A stretch of DNA of 64,000 nt, taken from NCBI GenBank assembly GCA_004028795.1, contig SAIW01000022.1, positions 21,370-85,369 on the forward strand, read 5' to 3'. Shown one piece after another: positions 7,704-17,198 of this stretch. The notes under the pieces are model-generated. The model saw nothing but the letters and a program-made list of their open reading frames with translations, had not been told where the DNA came from and ran no database searches. Position numbers and translations under genes: made by a program. Numbering within the stretch: position 1 is the first letter of the stretch; each line of letters begins with the position of its first letter. The stretch comes from Chitinophagaceae bacterium. GTDB taxonomy: Bacteria; Bacteroidota; Bacteroidia; Chitinophagales; Chitinophagaceae.

Positions 7704-8648
7704 TACCTTAATGCTGTAAGTAGTTTTAAAGCTTACCTGTTTTTCAGGCTCTAAAAGCAGCAAACCGATTTTATTGTTAAAGCAATCCGGTGCAGCACTT
7801 AAGTTTTCTATTGCAATACTTTTTCTGTGCGGTGGTGTATATATCTGTAAGTAAGTATAAGCAGCAGATGGTTGAATGGTTAACTGCAAATCTTTAGTTT
7901 TTAAAATACAATTGCTGTTTCCCGGGTTGGCTAATTCAAAACAATTATCTAACTCAATACCTTTTAAAGATGAACTGTTTATAAAACGTTCATCTTTTAT
8001 TTTTTTACCTGTTGGTATTAATGTTTCATCAAATTCAATTTGTTCGGTGCTGTCAAATTGTAAAGTACAGTCATCGATACTGTTGTTTAATGTAAAGTAA
8101 GGATGCCAACCATCAGCCATTGGAATAGCCTGTTTATTGTGATGGAAAACCGTTGTTATAACAGATAAATTATTGTTGGCTTCCAGCTTGCAGTTTACCA
8201 ACATTTCAAAATTGAAAGGATAACCTTTATCTGTAGCCTGATATAAATATCTTAAACCTACAGATGCACTGTGTTCATTTGCATGTGTACTGATGATTTC
8301 AAAGTTTGCATCGAATAACAATCCATGAATGGCATGTGGCGGTAAATAAAACTTTTCAATTTTATAAGATTGGTTATTGAAAACATATTCGCCATTATTC
8401 ATTCTGCAAACAAATGGAGAAAGCTTACTGCTCTGAAAGCCTTTTGTAACATGGGTCTTAGCATCTTCACCTGAAGTAAAACCATCTATAATATTTATCT
8501 GTTCTCCGTTTTTATTTATTGAAAATTCATTCAATAAAGCCCCGAAACTATAAATAACAGCAGTGCAATTATTTTGTGTATCTACCAAACTAATGATTGA
8601 ATTATCGGTTACTGAAACATTAAAACGCATTGTTATTTTTTTATACAT
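7698..8648 (-). CDS. Aldose 1-epimerase family protein
   Basis: A 316-residue beta-sandwich mutarotase-like protein that interconverts sugar anomers. FVCRMNNGEYVFNN, the first active-site region HAIHGLLFD and the catalytic-His region MADGWHPYFTL are in the expected order. The C-terminal active-site acid region is around YTPPHRKSIAIENLS. There is no signal peptide. An in-frame ATG six codons later (8630, MRFNVSVTDN) may be the true start. It is more divergent than GalM itself, so the precise sugar is not assignable. Confidence 0.85.
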   Translation of the reverse strand: MYKKITMRFNVSVTDNSIISLVDTQNNCTAVIYSFGALLNEFSINKNGEQINIIDGFTSGEDAKTHVTKGFQSSKLSPFVCRMNNGEYVFNNQSYKIEKFYLPPHAIHGLLFDANFEIISTHANEHSASVGLRYLYQATDKGYPFNFEMLVNCKLEANNNLSVITTVFHHNKQAIPMADGWHPYFTLNNSIDDCTLQFDSTEQIEFDETLIPTGKKIKDERFINSSSLKGIELDNCFELANPGNSNCILKTKDLQLTIQPSAAYTYLQIYTPPHRKSIAIENLSAAPDCFNNKIGLLLLEPEKQVSFKTTYSIKVL

Positions 8649-8695
8649 ACAAAAGAAGAAACGTTTATTAGTTCTCCTTTTGTATTATTACTTAT

Positions 8696-10258
8696 TTAGA
8701 GTGTTTCAATTGATAGTTTTGTTGTTTTTTCCTTTTTATTATATTCCGAAACCATAATTGAACCTTCTTTGGCAGGATAAATTTTTATAAAATTAGAGCC
8801 TTCTTTATGCGGTATTTTCCTAACTATTTTCTTTTCTTGAATATTATAGATGATTATATTTTTGTAATCATCTGCTATTAAGTAATTTATCCTCTTTTCC
8901 GAATTTGATACTAAATGATATTCTCTGTTATAAAAGAGCCTTGCATCAACTCTCCTTGCAGTATATTTTGATGTATTTAATTCTAATTGATTATCTAAGG
9001 ATATGATGCCATTAGATGACTGTTTAATAATTAAGCCTTTTTCGAATCTTGATTTTGTAGTACCAAAAACCCCCAATAAATAGGCAGAAGGAATAACTAA
9101 TGGCGATAAGATGACACTAGGTACAATTATACCCCAAATAGGTTTTTTTGTAAGACCTGAACCAACAAAGTATGTATTTCCTGCATAATCTTTAAAGGAA
9201 CCATCTATCAGTGGCCATACTTTAGCCTCAATCAATTTACCACTTTTTGTTATAAAATTTTCGTGATTACCATCTAATAAGTATGAATAGTTTTTTGTTA
9301 CATTATTTTGTTGTCCTACAATATTTATTGTAAAATAACCTAAATAAGGTGCATGGAAAACATCTTTAGTTCTTAAACTTGTATAAGCAGTTTTATCTTT
9401 ATCAATTATTACACCGTTTATGTATACATCTCCAGATACAGGATCATTGTCTAAACCAGTTACCTGAAGTTCGTTATCGTTATCATCTTTTAATTTTACT
9501 TTATTAATGGTTGAACCATTTTGCAAGGAATAACATTGCACTTCTCTACCTTGATTATTTAATCGGGAATACAATAAATAAACACCGTTTTTGCCGGCAT
9601 GTAACTTATATGAACTTCCTTTCTCAGAAATAGTATTTTTCCAAATTTCTTTGCCAACTCTATCAAATAGGAATACATTTTTATTGTTATCATCTCCAAA
9701 AAAACATGCAAAACCTTTTTGCGGAACGTTGTATATCTGAACAGGGTATTTTGTATTTCCTTGTTCTATTGTTACTTTATTGAAAGTGCCATTTGCATAA
9801 TTAAGGCCTAAATCTAATGTAATATTATAATTGTTTGTTTTTACAATTTTTCCTTTTAAATCAATAAACTGTAAAACAACTGTTCCGTTTTCTTTTTTCT
9901 TAATCTCTTTCAATTCTTTATTGGATACAACATTTGAGAAATAAGAACTTTTTATGTAAGTAACACACAAAATATCTTCTTCAAAAGCGATAGATTGCAG
10001 AAGTAAAGTTTGGTCTTTAAAATTGACAGTACCAATATCATTCAAATTTTCATCCATAATAGTAATCCTGTAATTAAAAGAATCTTTATTAGACTTCTCT
10101 AATTTAGTAAATGCTAAATATCCTACTAAATTATTGTCTTGAATTATAGCATTAAATTGCGATGATATTTCATTACTAACTTCTTTAAAGACCTTTGTTT
10201 GTGCTTTAATTACAATAAATAAAATTACAAACGACAAAGTGGTTAGGAGTTTACGCAT
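8696..10258 (-). CDS. Secreted protein of unknown function, beta-propeller-like
   Basis: A 520-residue protein with an N-terminal signal peptide (MRKLLTTLSFVILFIVIKAQ). The body is rich in beta strands with repeated patterns such as VFLFDRVGKEIWKNTI and YLLYSRLNNQGREV, which could form a propeller. One hydrophobic segment (about 375-400, WGIIVPSVILSPLVIPSAYL) might be a membrane or buried helix. I do not recognise a named family. It lies 24 bp after the upstream M48 peptidase gene on the same strand, so the two exported proteins are probably co-expressed. Confidence 0.6.
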   Translation of the reverse strand: MRKLLTTLSFVILFIVIKAQTKVFKEVSNEISSQFNAIIQDNNLVGYLAFTKLEKSNKDSFNYRITIMDENLNDIGTVNFKDQTLLLQSIAFEEDILCVTYIKSSYFSNVVSNKELKEIKKKENGTVVLQFIDLKGKIVKTNNYNITLDLGLNYANGTFNKVTIEQGNTKYPVQIYNVPQKGFACFFGDDNNKNVFLFDRVGKEIWKNTISEKGSSYKLHAGKNGVYLLYSRLNNQGREVQCYSLQNGSTINKVKLKDDNDNELQVTGLDNDPVSGDVYINGVIIDKDKTAYTSLRTKDVFHAPYLGYFTINIVGQQNNVTKNYSYLLDGNHENFITKSGKLIEAKVWPLIDGSFKDYAGNTYFVGSGLTKKPIWGIIVPSVILSPLVIPSAYLLGVFGTTKSRFEKGLIIKQSSNGIISLDNQLELNTSKYTARRVDARLFYNREYHLVSNSEKRINYLIADDYKNIIIYNIQEKKIVRKIPHKEGSNFIKIYPAKEGSIMVSEYNKKEKTTKLSIETL

Positions 10259-10282
10259 ATTTTATAGGGTTTAGTTATTTAA

Positions 10283-11752
10283 TTATCTATTTTTTTTAAA
10301 ATGAGCTGTGAATTCATTATACAAGCTTGTTGGAAAAGTTTTGGAGAAGTCATTTGCCGCTGCAGACTTCGTTTTATCATCTAACCTATTATTCTCGACA
10401 GAGATTAAATACAAGAACTTTCTTAATCCTATTTCATCTTGAAATCTACTTTTCCAAAAACTTGCATTTTGTAAAATAGTTACATATTCTTTTAAATTTT
10501 CCCGTGGAATTTGTTCCAATATATTCTGTAGATTATAGTAATCTTTTGTAATTAATTCTTTTGGCTTAACTCCAATTGCAATAAATCGTTGAAGTTCATT
10601 ATCGTTATATAATAAGCCGCTAAAGATGTTGTAAACCATAAAATCGTACCATTCATTTTTTTGCCCTTTGTCTTTTTCTTGAAGAATTATATAAAGGCAA
10701 ACAGTTAAATCCATGTTATCGTATATATTCCATAAAATAATTTTTTTTATGTTTTCTTGTAAGTCGGAAGGAATACTTGTAAGCTTATTAATGCTATCGG
10801 AATAAATTAGATTCTTTTTATATCTATCGATACAATCTGGATGTGTTTTTAAGGAATCTTCTACTTTTGGTGTATCTGTAAATGAATAGGTTTTAGTTGA
10901 TAGACCTTTACTCTTTTTTTGTGCCCAGACTTCCGGGGATGGTAAATTGTATTGAATAAAATAATCCTGTATTGGGTATAAAAGAGGTTGCTTCAATTGT
11001 AATTCCGTACTATCCAATCTTAAGAAAAAATTTGCATTAAATGTAATGTTACTTTTTTTCAAAAGTATTATTGCTAATGAGTCAGCATCAGACTCATGGT
11101 ACCTTTGATGCCTGCTTCTACTAAAACTATACCCTTCAACTATTTTTTTTAATCTTGAATATCTTCCGTATTTAGAGTCTAAAATTGATTGTATGTTTTT
11201 TTTGTATTCGTCTGAAGTAAGCAGTTCGGCTTTTTCTTTCATAACAGTTTCTATGTGAAACAATAGATTGTGACTCAGTTCATGAGCTAAAGCCATGGCT
11301 AATTCTTCTCTAGATTTAACGTGATTTATAAAACCAAGATTAATAATAATTACATTGTTACCTAATGCGTAGGCATTAGCAATAGGGCTTCTATCAAGAA
11401 AAAATAACGGCTGATTACCCTCGCTAAACAAGTTCCTGTTCTTAGATATTATTTCATCAATTATTCCTTTTATGTAATTATTTATGCCTTTGCAATAAAT
11501 AAAATTCTGGTTATCAATCGCGTTACAAATAAAATCAGTTCGAGAATCCCAAAACTCTTTATATTTTTTTTGTCTTTCTTTTTCTGAATAAATAGCAGGG
11601 CAAAGCCAATTTTTTTTTAAAGAGTCTTTAATCTTGGTATAATAGCTATTAGATAAGTCTTGGTATGTGTATAATGTATTGATTTGGAATTGAGCATTAG
11701 AAAGTATAAGAAAGGAGAAAAAAAATGTAAAACTTAGAATAATCTGTTTCAT
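10283..11752 (-). CDS. Secreted M48-family zinc metallopeptidase
   Basis: A 489-residue protein with a signal peptide (MKQIILSFTFFFSFLILSNA). The zinc motif is AHELSHNLLF (H157, E158, H161) and the third ligand is the Glu of HESDADSLA (E220), which together fit the M48 (Ste24/HtpX/BepA-like) fold. No membrane helix besides the signal is evident, so it is probably periplasmic. The C-terminal 200 residues are helical and may be a repeat-like interaction region as in BepA, but no clear TPR is visible. It is the first gene of a two-gene unit with the unknown secreted protein downstream. Confidence 0.85.
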   Translation of the reverse strand: MKQIILSFTFFFSFLILSNAQFQINTLYTYQDLSNSYYTKIKDSLKKNWLCPAIYSEKERQKKYKEFWDSRTDFICNAIDNQNFIYCKGINNYIKGIIDEIISKNRNLFSEGNQPLFFLDRSPIANAYALGNNVIIINLGFINHVKSREELAMALAHELSHNLLFHIETVMKEKAELLTSDEYKKNIQSILDSKYGRYSRLKKIVEGYSFSRSRHQRYHESDADSLAIILLKKSNITFNANFFLRLDSTELQLKQPLLYPIQDYFIQYNLPSPEVWAQKKSKGLSTKTYSFTDTPKVEDSLKTHPDCIDRYKKNLIYSDSINKLTSIPSDLQENIKKIILWNIYDNMDLTVCLYIILQEKDKGQKNEWYDFMVYNIFSGLLYNDNELQRFIAIGVKPKELITKDYYNLQNILEQIPRENLKEYVTILQNASFWKSRFQDEIGLRKFLYLISVENNRLDDKTKSAAANDFSKTFPTSLYNEFTAHFKKNR

Positions 11753-11868
11753 TAGCAGTAGCCTTAATATTATTTTTATTAGTTCTAAAGTACTTATAAA
11801 TATGATACTAACAAAATGTTAGTTATTGTTTAATCACTTAAAAACTAACAACTGTTCGTTTCAATTAT

Positions 11869-11876
11869 TACATTTG
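11869..11876 (+). promoter_or_regulatory. Candidate -7 element for icmF
   Basis: TACATTTG matches the Bacteroidota -7 consensus TAnnTTTG and lies 16 bp before the icmF ATG. No good TTTG -33 partner is seen about 20 bp upstream, so this is only a candidate. Confidence 0.3.
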
Positions 11877-11892
11877 CTTTTTATCAGCTTAT

Positions 11893-14800
11893 ATGAGTTA
11901 TACTTCCACCAATAAAATAAGAATTGTTACTGCTGCAAGTTTGTTTGATGGCCACGATGCTGCCATCAATATTATGCGTAGAATAATGCAGGCAAAAGGT
12001 GCTGAAATTATTCATCTCGGCCATAATAGAAGTGTACACGAAATTGTAGAATGTGCTATCGAAGAAGATGTACAGGGCATTGCCATTACTTCTTATCAGG
12101 GTGGGCATGTTGAGTTTTTTAAGTATATGAAAGATTTGCTGGAACAGAATGGTTGCGGACATATTAAAATATTCGGCGGTGGCGGCGGAACTATTTTGCC
12201 TAATGAAATAAGAGAGTTACACAATTATGGCATTACTAAAATTTATTCTCCCGATGATGGAAGAAAAATGGGTTTGGAAGGAATGATTGAAGATGTGATT
12301 AAACAATTAGAAGATAGAAGTAAGAACACAGAAGTGAAATGGAATGGCAAACTACCTTTGAATGAAACAAAAGATATAAGAAGAATTGCAAGAGCAATAA
12401 CACTTGCTGAAAAAAAAGAAAACTATAATGAACTAATCAATCAAATTCGAAATTCGAAATTCGAAATTCGAAATTTAATTCCCGTTTTAGGAATTACAGG
12501 TACAGGCGGTGCAGGAAAAAGTTCTGTAACAGATGAAATTGTAAGAAGATACCTTAACAACTTTTCTGATAAAACTATTGCTGTTATTAGCGTTGACCCG
12601 AGTAAGAAAAAAACAGGAGGGGCTTTGCTGGGAGATAGAATACGTATGAATGCAATCTCTCATCCGCGTGCATACATGCGTAGTTTAGCAACACGTGAAA
12701 GTGATAAAGCATTGAGTGAATATGTGCAGGAAGCCATTGATATATGCAAACAGGCAGGTTACGATTTTATTATTTTAGAAAGTGCAGGTGTTGGACAAAG
12801 TGATGCAAGTATTTTAGATTATTGTGATGTAAGTATGTATGTGATGACCCCTGAATATGGGGCCGCCTCTCAGTTAGAGAAGATTAATATGCTGGATTAT
12901 GCAGATGTTATTTGCATCAATAAATTTGATAAAGCCGGGGCTTTAGATGCATTGCACGATGTACGAAAACAATATAAACGCAACCATAATTTATTTACTG
13001 CCAAAGATGAAGACCTGCCGATTGTAGGAACTATTGCTGCTCAGTTTAACGATGCTGGTGTAAACGAATTGTTTATAAAAATTATCAAAGCAGTTGAAGC
13101 GAAAACGAGTATAACATTCGGTAATTATAACGCTCTCTTTTTCGGAGATGGTTTGGGTGAGGCTTCAACTACAAAGTCTCAAATTATTCCTCCAAAGCGT
13201 GTTCGTTACTTAAGTGAAATTGTTGATGCAAATAAAAACTATGATGCCTGGGTAAATGAACAATGTGTTATAGCAAGTAAGCTCTATCAAATAAACGGCG
13301 TGTTGCTTGAGAAAGAAATTCCTGAATTGATTGCTATAAAAAATAAGTATGAACAACAATTACATACTGATTGTAAAAAACTAATTGATAGTTGGACTGA
13401 TGTTGTGAAAAAATACAATCAAGACTTTTTTGAATATACTGTTCGTGATAAAACAATCAAACAATCATTAACTAATACATCCTTAAGCGGCACAAAAATT
13501 AAAAAAGTTGTTTTACCTAAGTATAAAGATTGGGGCGATATATTAAAATGGCAGTTACAGGAAAATGTTCCTGGAGAATTTCCATATACAAGCGGTGTTT
13601 TTGAATTAAAGCGGGAAGGAGAAGACCCTACCAGAATGTTTGCGGGTGAAGGTGGTCCTGAAAGAACCAATAAACGCTTTCATTATGTTTCATTAGGGCA
13701 GCCTGCAATACGCCTCAGTACTGCATTTGACAGCGTAACCTTATATGGAGAAGATCCTGATTTTCGTCCGGATATTTATGGCAAGGTTGGTAACAGCGGT
13801 GTAAGCATTGCAACTGTTGATGATGCAAAAAAATTATACAGCGGTTTTGATTTATGCAATCCTAAGACATCTGTCAGCATGACTATTAACGGTCCGGCAC
13901 CGATTATTCTTGCCATGTTTATGAATGCAGCAATTGATCAGTTATGTGAGCAATGGATAACAGAAAACGGAAAATGGGAAGAAGTAGAAAAAATTTCAAA
14001 TATCAAATATCAAATATCAAATAAACCAACTTATTATAATCCTTCTTCACCTGAAAGATTACCGGAAGGAAATAATTGCCTAGGCTTGCAATTGTTAGGA
14101 TTAAGTGGTGATGAAGTATTACCCAAAGAAGTGTATGAAAAAATAAAAGCAGCAGCCTTATCACAAGTAAGAGGAACTGTTCAGGCAGATATTTTAAAAG
14201 AAGATCAGGCCCAGAATACCTGCATTTTCTCAACAGAGTTTGCATTAAAATTAATGGGTGATGTGCAGGAGTATTTTATTAATAATAAAGTGAGAAATTT
14301 TTATAGTGTAAGTATTAGTGGTTATCATATTGCAGAAGCAGGAGCAAACCCCATTACACAATTGGCTTTCACTTTAGCCAATGGTTTTACTTATGTGGAA
14401 TATTATTTAAGTAGAGGTATGAACATTGATGATTTTGCTCCCAATCTTTCTTTCTTCTTCAGTAACGGTATGGATGCAGAATATAGTGTTATAGGTAGGG
14501 TGGCAAGAAGAATTTGGGCAAAGGCAATGAAATATAAATACAAAGCCAATGAACGTTCTCAAAAGCTCAAATATCATATTCAAACAAGCGGCAGAAGTTT
14601 ACATGCTCAGGAAATAGATTTTAATGATATAAGAACAACCCTGCAAGCCTTATATGCTATTTATGATAACTGCAATTCATTGCATACCAATGCTTATGAT
14701 GAAGCTATCACTACACCAACAGAAGAAAGCGTAAGAAGAGCAATGGCTATACAATTAATTATTAACAGGGAATTAGGTAGTGTTAAAACAGAAAATTTTA

Positions 14801-15270
14801 TTCAGGGAAGTTTTGCGATAGAAGAATTAACTGATTTGGTAGAAGAAGCCGTGCTGCTTGAGTTTGAGCGGATTAATGAGCGTGGTGGCGTTTTAGGAGC
14901 AATGGAAAGAATGTATCAGCGAAATAAAATTCAGGAAGAAAGTATGCATTATGAAATGCAAAAGGCAGATGGTAGTTTGCCTATTATTGGCGTAAATACT
15001 TTTCTCAATAAAAAAGGTTCACCCACCGTTATTCCTAATGAAGTTATCAGAGCTACTAAAGAAGAAAAAGAACAACAAATTCAAAATCTCAAAGCGTTTC
15101 ATCAACGCAATGCAGCTATTGCAGTTGATAAGTTAAATAAGTTGAAAAGTGTAGCTGTTAACAATGGAAATTTATTTGAAGCTTTAATGGAAACGGTAAA
15201 ATATTGCTCTCTCGGGCAAATAACACATGCTTTGTATGAGGTTGGTGGACAATACAGAAGAAATATGTAA
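11893..15270 (+). CDS. icmF: Fused isobutyryl-CoA mutase IcmF (B12 domain + G-protein chaperone + mutase)
   Basis: A 1125-residue adenosylcobalamin enzyme that interconverts isobutyryl-CoA and n-butyryl-CoA. Order of domains: B12-binding domain (about 1-140) with the DxH ligand motif in [13 protein letters not shown] (H21); MeaI-type GTPase chaperone (about 195-440) with Walker [10 protein letters not shown] (K209) and NKFDKAG; then the large mutase TIM barrel (about 530-1120). The barrel shows [13 protein letters not shown] and [20 protein letters not shown]. Phe rather than Tyr at the first site and Gln rather than Arg near the second fit IcmF rather than methylmalonyl-CoA mutase. Two in-frame 28-bp heptad repeats encode [10 protein letters not shown] (linker before the GTPase) and [10 protein letters not shown] (a loop in the barrel). 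Confidence 0.95.
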   Translation: MSYTSTNKIRIVTAASLFDGHDAAINIMRRIMQAKGAEIIHLGHNRSVHEIVECAIEEDVQGIAITSYQGGHVEFFKYMKDLLEQNGCGHIKIFGGGGGTILPNEIRELHNYGITKIYSPDDGRKMGLEGMIEDVIKQLEDRSKNTEVKWNGKLPLNETKDIRRIARAITLAEKKENYNELINQIRNSKFEIRNLIPVLGITGTGGAGKSSVTDEIVRRYLNNFSDKTIAVISVDPSKKKTGGALLGDRIRMNAISHPRAYMRSLATRESDKALSEYVQEAIDICKQAGYDFIILESAGVGQSDASILDYCDVSMYVMTPEYGAASQLEKINMLDYADVICINKFDKAGALDALHDVRKQYKRNHNLFTAKDEDLPIVGTIAAQFNDAGVNELFIKIIKAVEAKTSITFGNYNALFFGDGLGEASTTKSQIIPPKRVRYLSEIVDANKNYDAWVNEQCVIASKLYQINGVLLEKEIPELIAIKNKYEQQLHTDCKKLIDSWTDVVKKYNQDFFEYTVRDKTIKQSLTNTSLSGTKIKKVVLPKYKDWGDILKWQLQENVPGEFPYTSGVFELKREGEDPTRMFAGEGGPERTNKRFHYVSLGQPAIRLSTAFDSVTLYGEDPDFRPDIYGKVGNSGVSIATVDDAKKLYSGFDLCNPKTSVSMTINGPAPIILAMFMNAAIDQLCEQWITENGKWEEVEKISNIKYQISNKPTYYNPSSPERLPEGNNCLGLQLLGLSGDEVLPKEVYEKIKAAALSQVRGTVQADILKEDQAQNTCIFSTEFALKLMGDVQEYFINNKVRNFYSVSISGYHIAEAGANPITQLAFTLANGFTYVEYYLSRGMNIDDFAPNLSFFFSNGMDAEYSVIGRVARRIWAKAMKYKYKANERSQKLKYHIQTSGRSLHAQEIDFNDIRTTLQALYAIYDNCNSLHTNAYDEAITTPTEESVRRAMAIQLIINRELGSVKTENFIQGSFAIEELTDLVEEAVLLEFERINERGGVLGAMERMYQRNKIQEESMHYEMQKADGSLPIIGVNTFLNKKGSPTVIPNEVIRATKEEKEQQIQNLKAFHQRNAAIAVDKLNKLKSVAVNNGNLFEALMETVKYCSLGQITHALYEVGGQYRRNM
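12445..12472. repeat. Perfect 4 x 7-bp repeat inside icmF (ATTCGAA)
   Basis: There are four identical ATTCGAA units, 28 bp. They code for residues about 185-194, just before the GTPase Walker A motif. Gain or loss of one unit would shift the frame. Confidence 0.9.
13994..14021. repeat. 4 x 7-bp repeat inside icmF (TATCAAA)
   Basis: One TTTCAAA and three identical TATCAAA units, 28 bp, code for residues about 701-710 in a loop of the mutase barrel. Confidence 0.9.
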
Positions 15271-15274
15271 TACT

Positions 15275-15742
15275 CTACAAACCAGATTGTTTAATATCAA
15301 TAACATACGTATCTGTCCATTTATCATGCCATGGAAGTGATGGGCTACCTAATGCACTGAATGGTTCAAAAGGAACTGCACGGCTAAAACCTCTTTTAAA
15401 AGCCGTTGATATAGATATTAATGAGCCATCATTATTTACAGCTTTTGTACCTGTAATATATTTACCTATTGATCTTCCTTTAGTTATAGCTTCAATAGTA
15501 CCCATATAAATGGCAAAAAGAAACAGCGAAACAATTCTGTCTATTAAATTAAACCCTAAAGAATTATCATTTAAGCTATCTACTGCAGAGGGATTTAGAA
15601 GTGCCAGAATTATTCCAAAAACAATAAACAATAGATAGAAAATTATTAAATCGATAATGTAATTCGCAAATCTTTTTCTGGAACTTGCTTGAACTAAATT
15701 ATACTCGTCTCCTGTAAGAATATCTTTTTGTAGATCGTCCAT
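15275..15742 (-). CDS. RDD family membrane protein
   Basis: A 155-residue membrane protein. The RDD signature is the Arg-rich start of the first helix, SSRKRFANYIIDLIIFYLLF, followed by a second helix pair (FNLIDRIVSLFLFAIYMGTI). The conserved GRSIGKYITGTKAVNNDG follows the second helix. Some RDD proteins have been linked to Na+/H+ exchange but most have no known role. It is convergent with icmF (4-bp gap) and divergent from the Crp/Fnr regulator. Confidence 0.85.
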   Translation of the reverse strand: MDDLQKDILTGDEYNLVQASSRKRFANYIIDLIIFYLLFIVFGIILALLNPSAVDSLNDNSLGFNLIDRIVSLFLFAIYMGTIEAITKGRSIGKYITGTKAVNNDGSLISISTAFKRGFSRAVPFEPFSALGSPSLPWHDKWTDTYVIDIKQSGL

Positions 15743-15808
15743 TTCAAATAGGTTTAAGGTATAAGCAATATAGTAATTATTCTATTAGTTTGAAATTAAT
15801 TTTAATTC

Positions 15809-15822
15809 TTGACTTTTATCAA
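15809..15822. promoter_or_regulatory. FNR-like box upstream of the Crp/Fnr regulator gene
   Basis: TTGACTTTTATCAA matches the Crp/Fnr-type consensus TTGATNNNNATCAA with one mismatch. It lies 71 bp before the regulator ATG, in the divergent gap shared with the RDD gene. A second such box lies just after the regulator gene. Confidence 0.45.
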
Positions 15823-15893
15823 ATTTTTCTAATTATTAGTTTACTAAGTTGCCTTTAAGGCTAATTATCTTTAACAGTTAACTAAAACAAAAC

Positions 15894-16463
15894 ATGCAAC
15901 ACATTATTGAGTATTGTAAATTGATTTACCCGATATCAAAAAAATTTGAGGAAGCTTTGCTGGAATCAATAAATATAAAGATTTTGCAAAGCGGTGATTT
16001 TTTCCTTAAACCTGGCATGGTAGCCAATTATGCCTGTTTAGTGACTACTGGCTTTTTGAGAAGCTATTATTTAAAAGATGAAGAAGAAATTACCACTAAA
16101 TTCTTAGCACCTGACGCTGTTGTTACTTCTATTTATAGTTTCTATACCCGTCAACCTACAAATGAGTTTATAACAGCTATAACAGAAACTGAATTAGAAT
16201 GCTTTCATTACAATAAACTTCAAGATTTATTAAATAGATTTCCTGAGTTTAATGTAATTGTCAGAAAAATTACAGAACAATATTTAGTATTCTCTGAAAT
16301 TGAAATTTTTAATTTACGAAAGCAAAGTGCTGAAGAACGTTATCGTTTCTTTTTAAAACATCACTCACAAATTTTACAGGTTGCTCCATTGAAATATATA
16401 GCCAGCTATTTAAGTATGAATTTAGAAACGCTTAGCAGAGTAAGAAGTAAAGTAAGGCAATAG
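15894..16463 (+). CDS. Crp/Fnr-family transcriptional regulator
   Basis: A 189-residue regulator. The cyclic-nucleotide-binding-like beta barrel spans about 15-125 (LQSGDFFLKPGMVANYACLV, GFLRSYYLKDEEE). A long dimer helix follows (about 115-150). The C-terminal HTH has VAPLKYIASYLSMNLETLSRVRS, the usual Bacteroidota form. There is no FNR cysteine cluster, so oxygen sensing through an Fe-S cluster is unlikely, and the cAMP-contact residues are not conserved. FNR-like boxes on both sides of the gene suggest autoregulation and control of the next gene. Confidence 0.9.
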   Translation: MQHIIEYCKLIYPISKKFEEALLESINIKILQSGDFFLKPGMVANYACLVTTGFLRSYYLKDEEEITTKFLAPDAVVTSIYSFYTRQPTNEFITAITETELECFHYNKLQDLLNRFPEFNVIVRKITEQYLVFSEIEIFNLRKQSAEERYRFFLKHHSQILQVAPLKYIASYLSMNLETLSRVRSKVRQ

Positions 16464-16468
16464 GTTTT

Positions 16469-16482
16469 TTGATTTTTGTCAA
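16469..16482. promoter_or_regulatory. FNR-like box upstream of the outer-membrane protein gene
   Basis: TTGATTTTTGTCAA matches TTGATNNNNATCAA with one mismatch. It lies 40 bp before the next ATG and 5 bp after the Crp/Fnr stop codon. Confidence 0.4.
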
Positions 16483-16522
16483 AATAAATAGCTCGTTGAT
16501 CAAGTAGTTTGCATTTTAAATT

Positions 16523-17113
16523 ATGGTTATGCAAACAAGAAGAATTTTGATGACTTGCAGTTTACTAACAGTATTCTATGTTTTAGGGTTTTGCCAAACC
16601 AAAAATGAAATAATAAAACCAAAGAATAGGTTTTATTTTGATTATGGCTATGGAATAAATTTTTACGGAGGATTTTCAGGGCAATTATCTTTAAACTGGA
16701 TTACCAAGAAAAATGTAGGGGTTATTATTGGTAGCGAAATTGGATTAAACTTAACAAAAGATTTACCTGCAGATTATCATAGAGGTGGGCTTTTTAATAT
16801 TGCAAACAGTGAAAGCCCGCATAATATTTTAGTGTCTTATTCTGCCCGCTATGCAAAAAGGATTCCCATTACTACCTCTATAAAGAATAAGTTTATACAA
16901 GTTGAATCAGGCCTTTCCTTAATTCATTATTATAAACCAACCTTCATTAAAGACTATAATACTTATTTTTTTACATCTAATTATATCACCTCTTTTGATG
17001 AATTTACTTCTGTCGGGCTTTCTTTTAAAGCTTTTTTTATAAGCCAAAAAGGAAATTTATTGGATTTAATTTTTGCGTTACAGGCAATATCAATCAGTAT
17101 ATGCCATATTTAG
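16523..17113 (+). CDS. Outer-membrane-barrel-like secreted protein, apparent frameshift near 3' end
   Basis: A 196-residue reading frame with a signal peptide (about 1-26, ending GFCQ) and beta-strand-rich sequence (FYFDYGYGINFYGGFSGQLS) like small Bacteroidota outer-membrane barrels. The last 15-20 residues (LDLIFALQAISISICHI) look unnatural. A shift of frame near 17046-17060 (an AAAAAGGAAATTT stretch) opens a frame ending ...TGNINQYMPYLGVELNFRLG K at 17145, a typical barrel-terminating strand. So the real product is probably about 206 residues and the sequence has an indel or sequencing error. An ATG at 16529 is an equally good start. Confidence 0.6.
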   Translation: MVMQTRRILMTCSLLTVFYVLGFCQTKNEIIKPKNRFYFDYGYGINFYGGFSGQLSLNWITKKNVGVIIGSEIGLNLTKDLPADYHRGGLFNIANSESPHNILVSYSARYAKRIPITTSIKNKFIQVESGLSLIHYYKPTFIKDYNTYFFTSNYITSFDEFTSVGLSFKAFFISQKGNLLDLIFALQAISISICHI

Positions 17114-17198
17114 GTGTTGAATTAAATTTTAGATTGGGAAAATAAAAGTATTGATTCTAACAACTGAATTTTATAATATTGAGTCTTAATTTTTTATA

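Noticed and set aside
12445..14021. CRISPR-like or minisatellite array in icmF
   Set aside because: The units are 7 bp with no spacers and remain in frame, and no cas genes are nearby.
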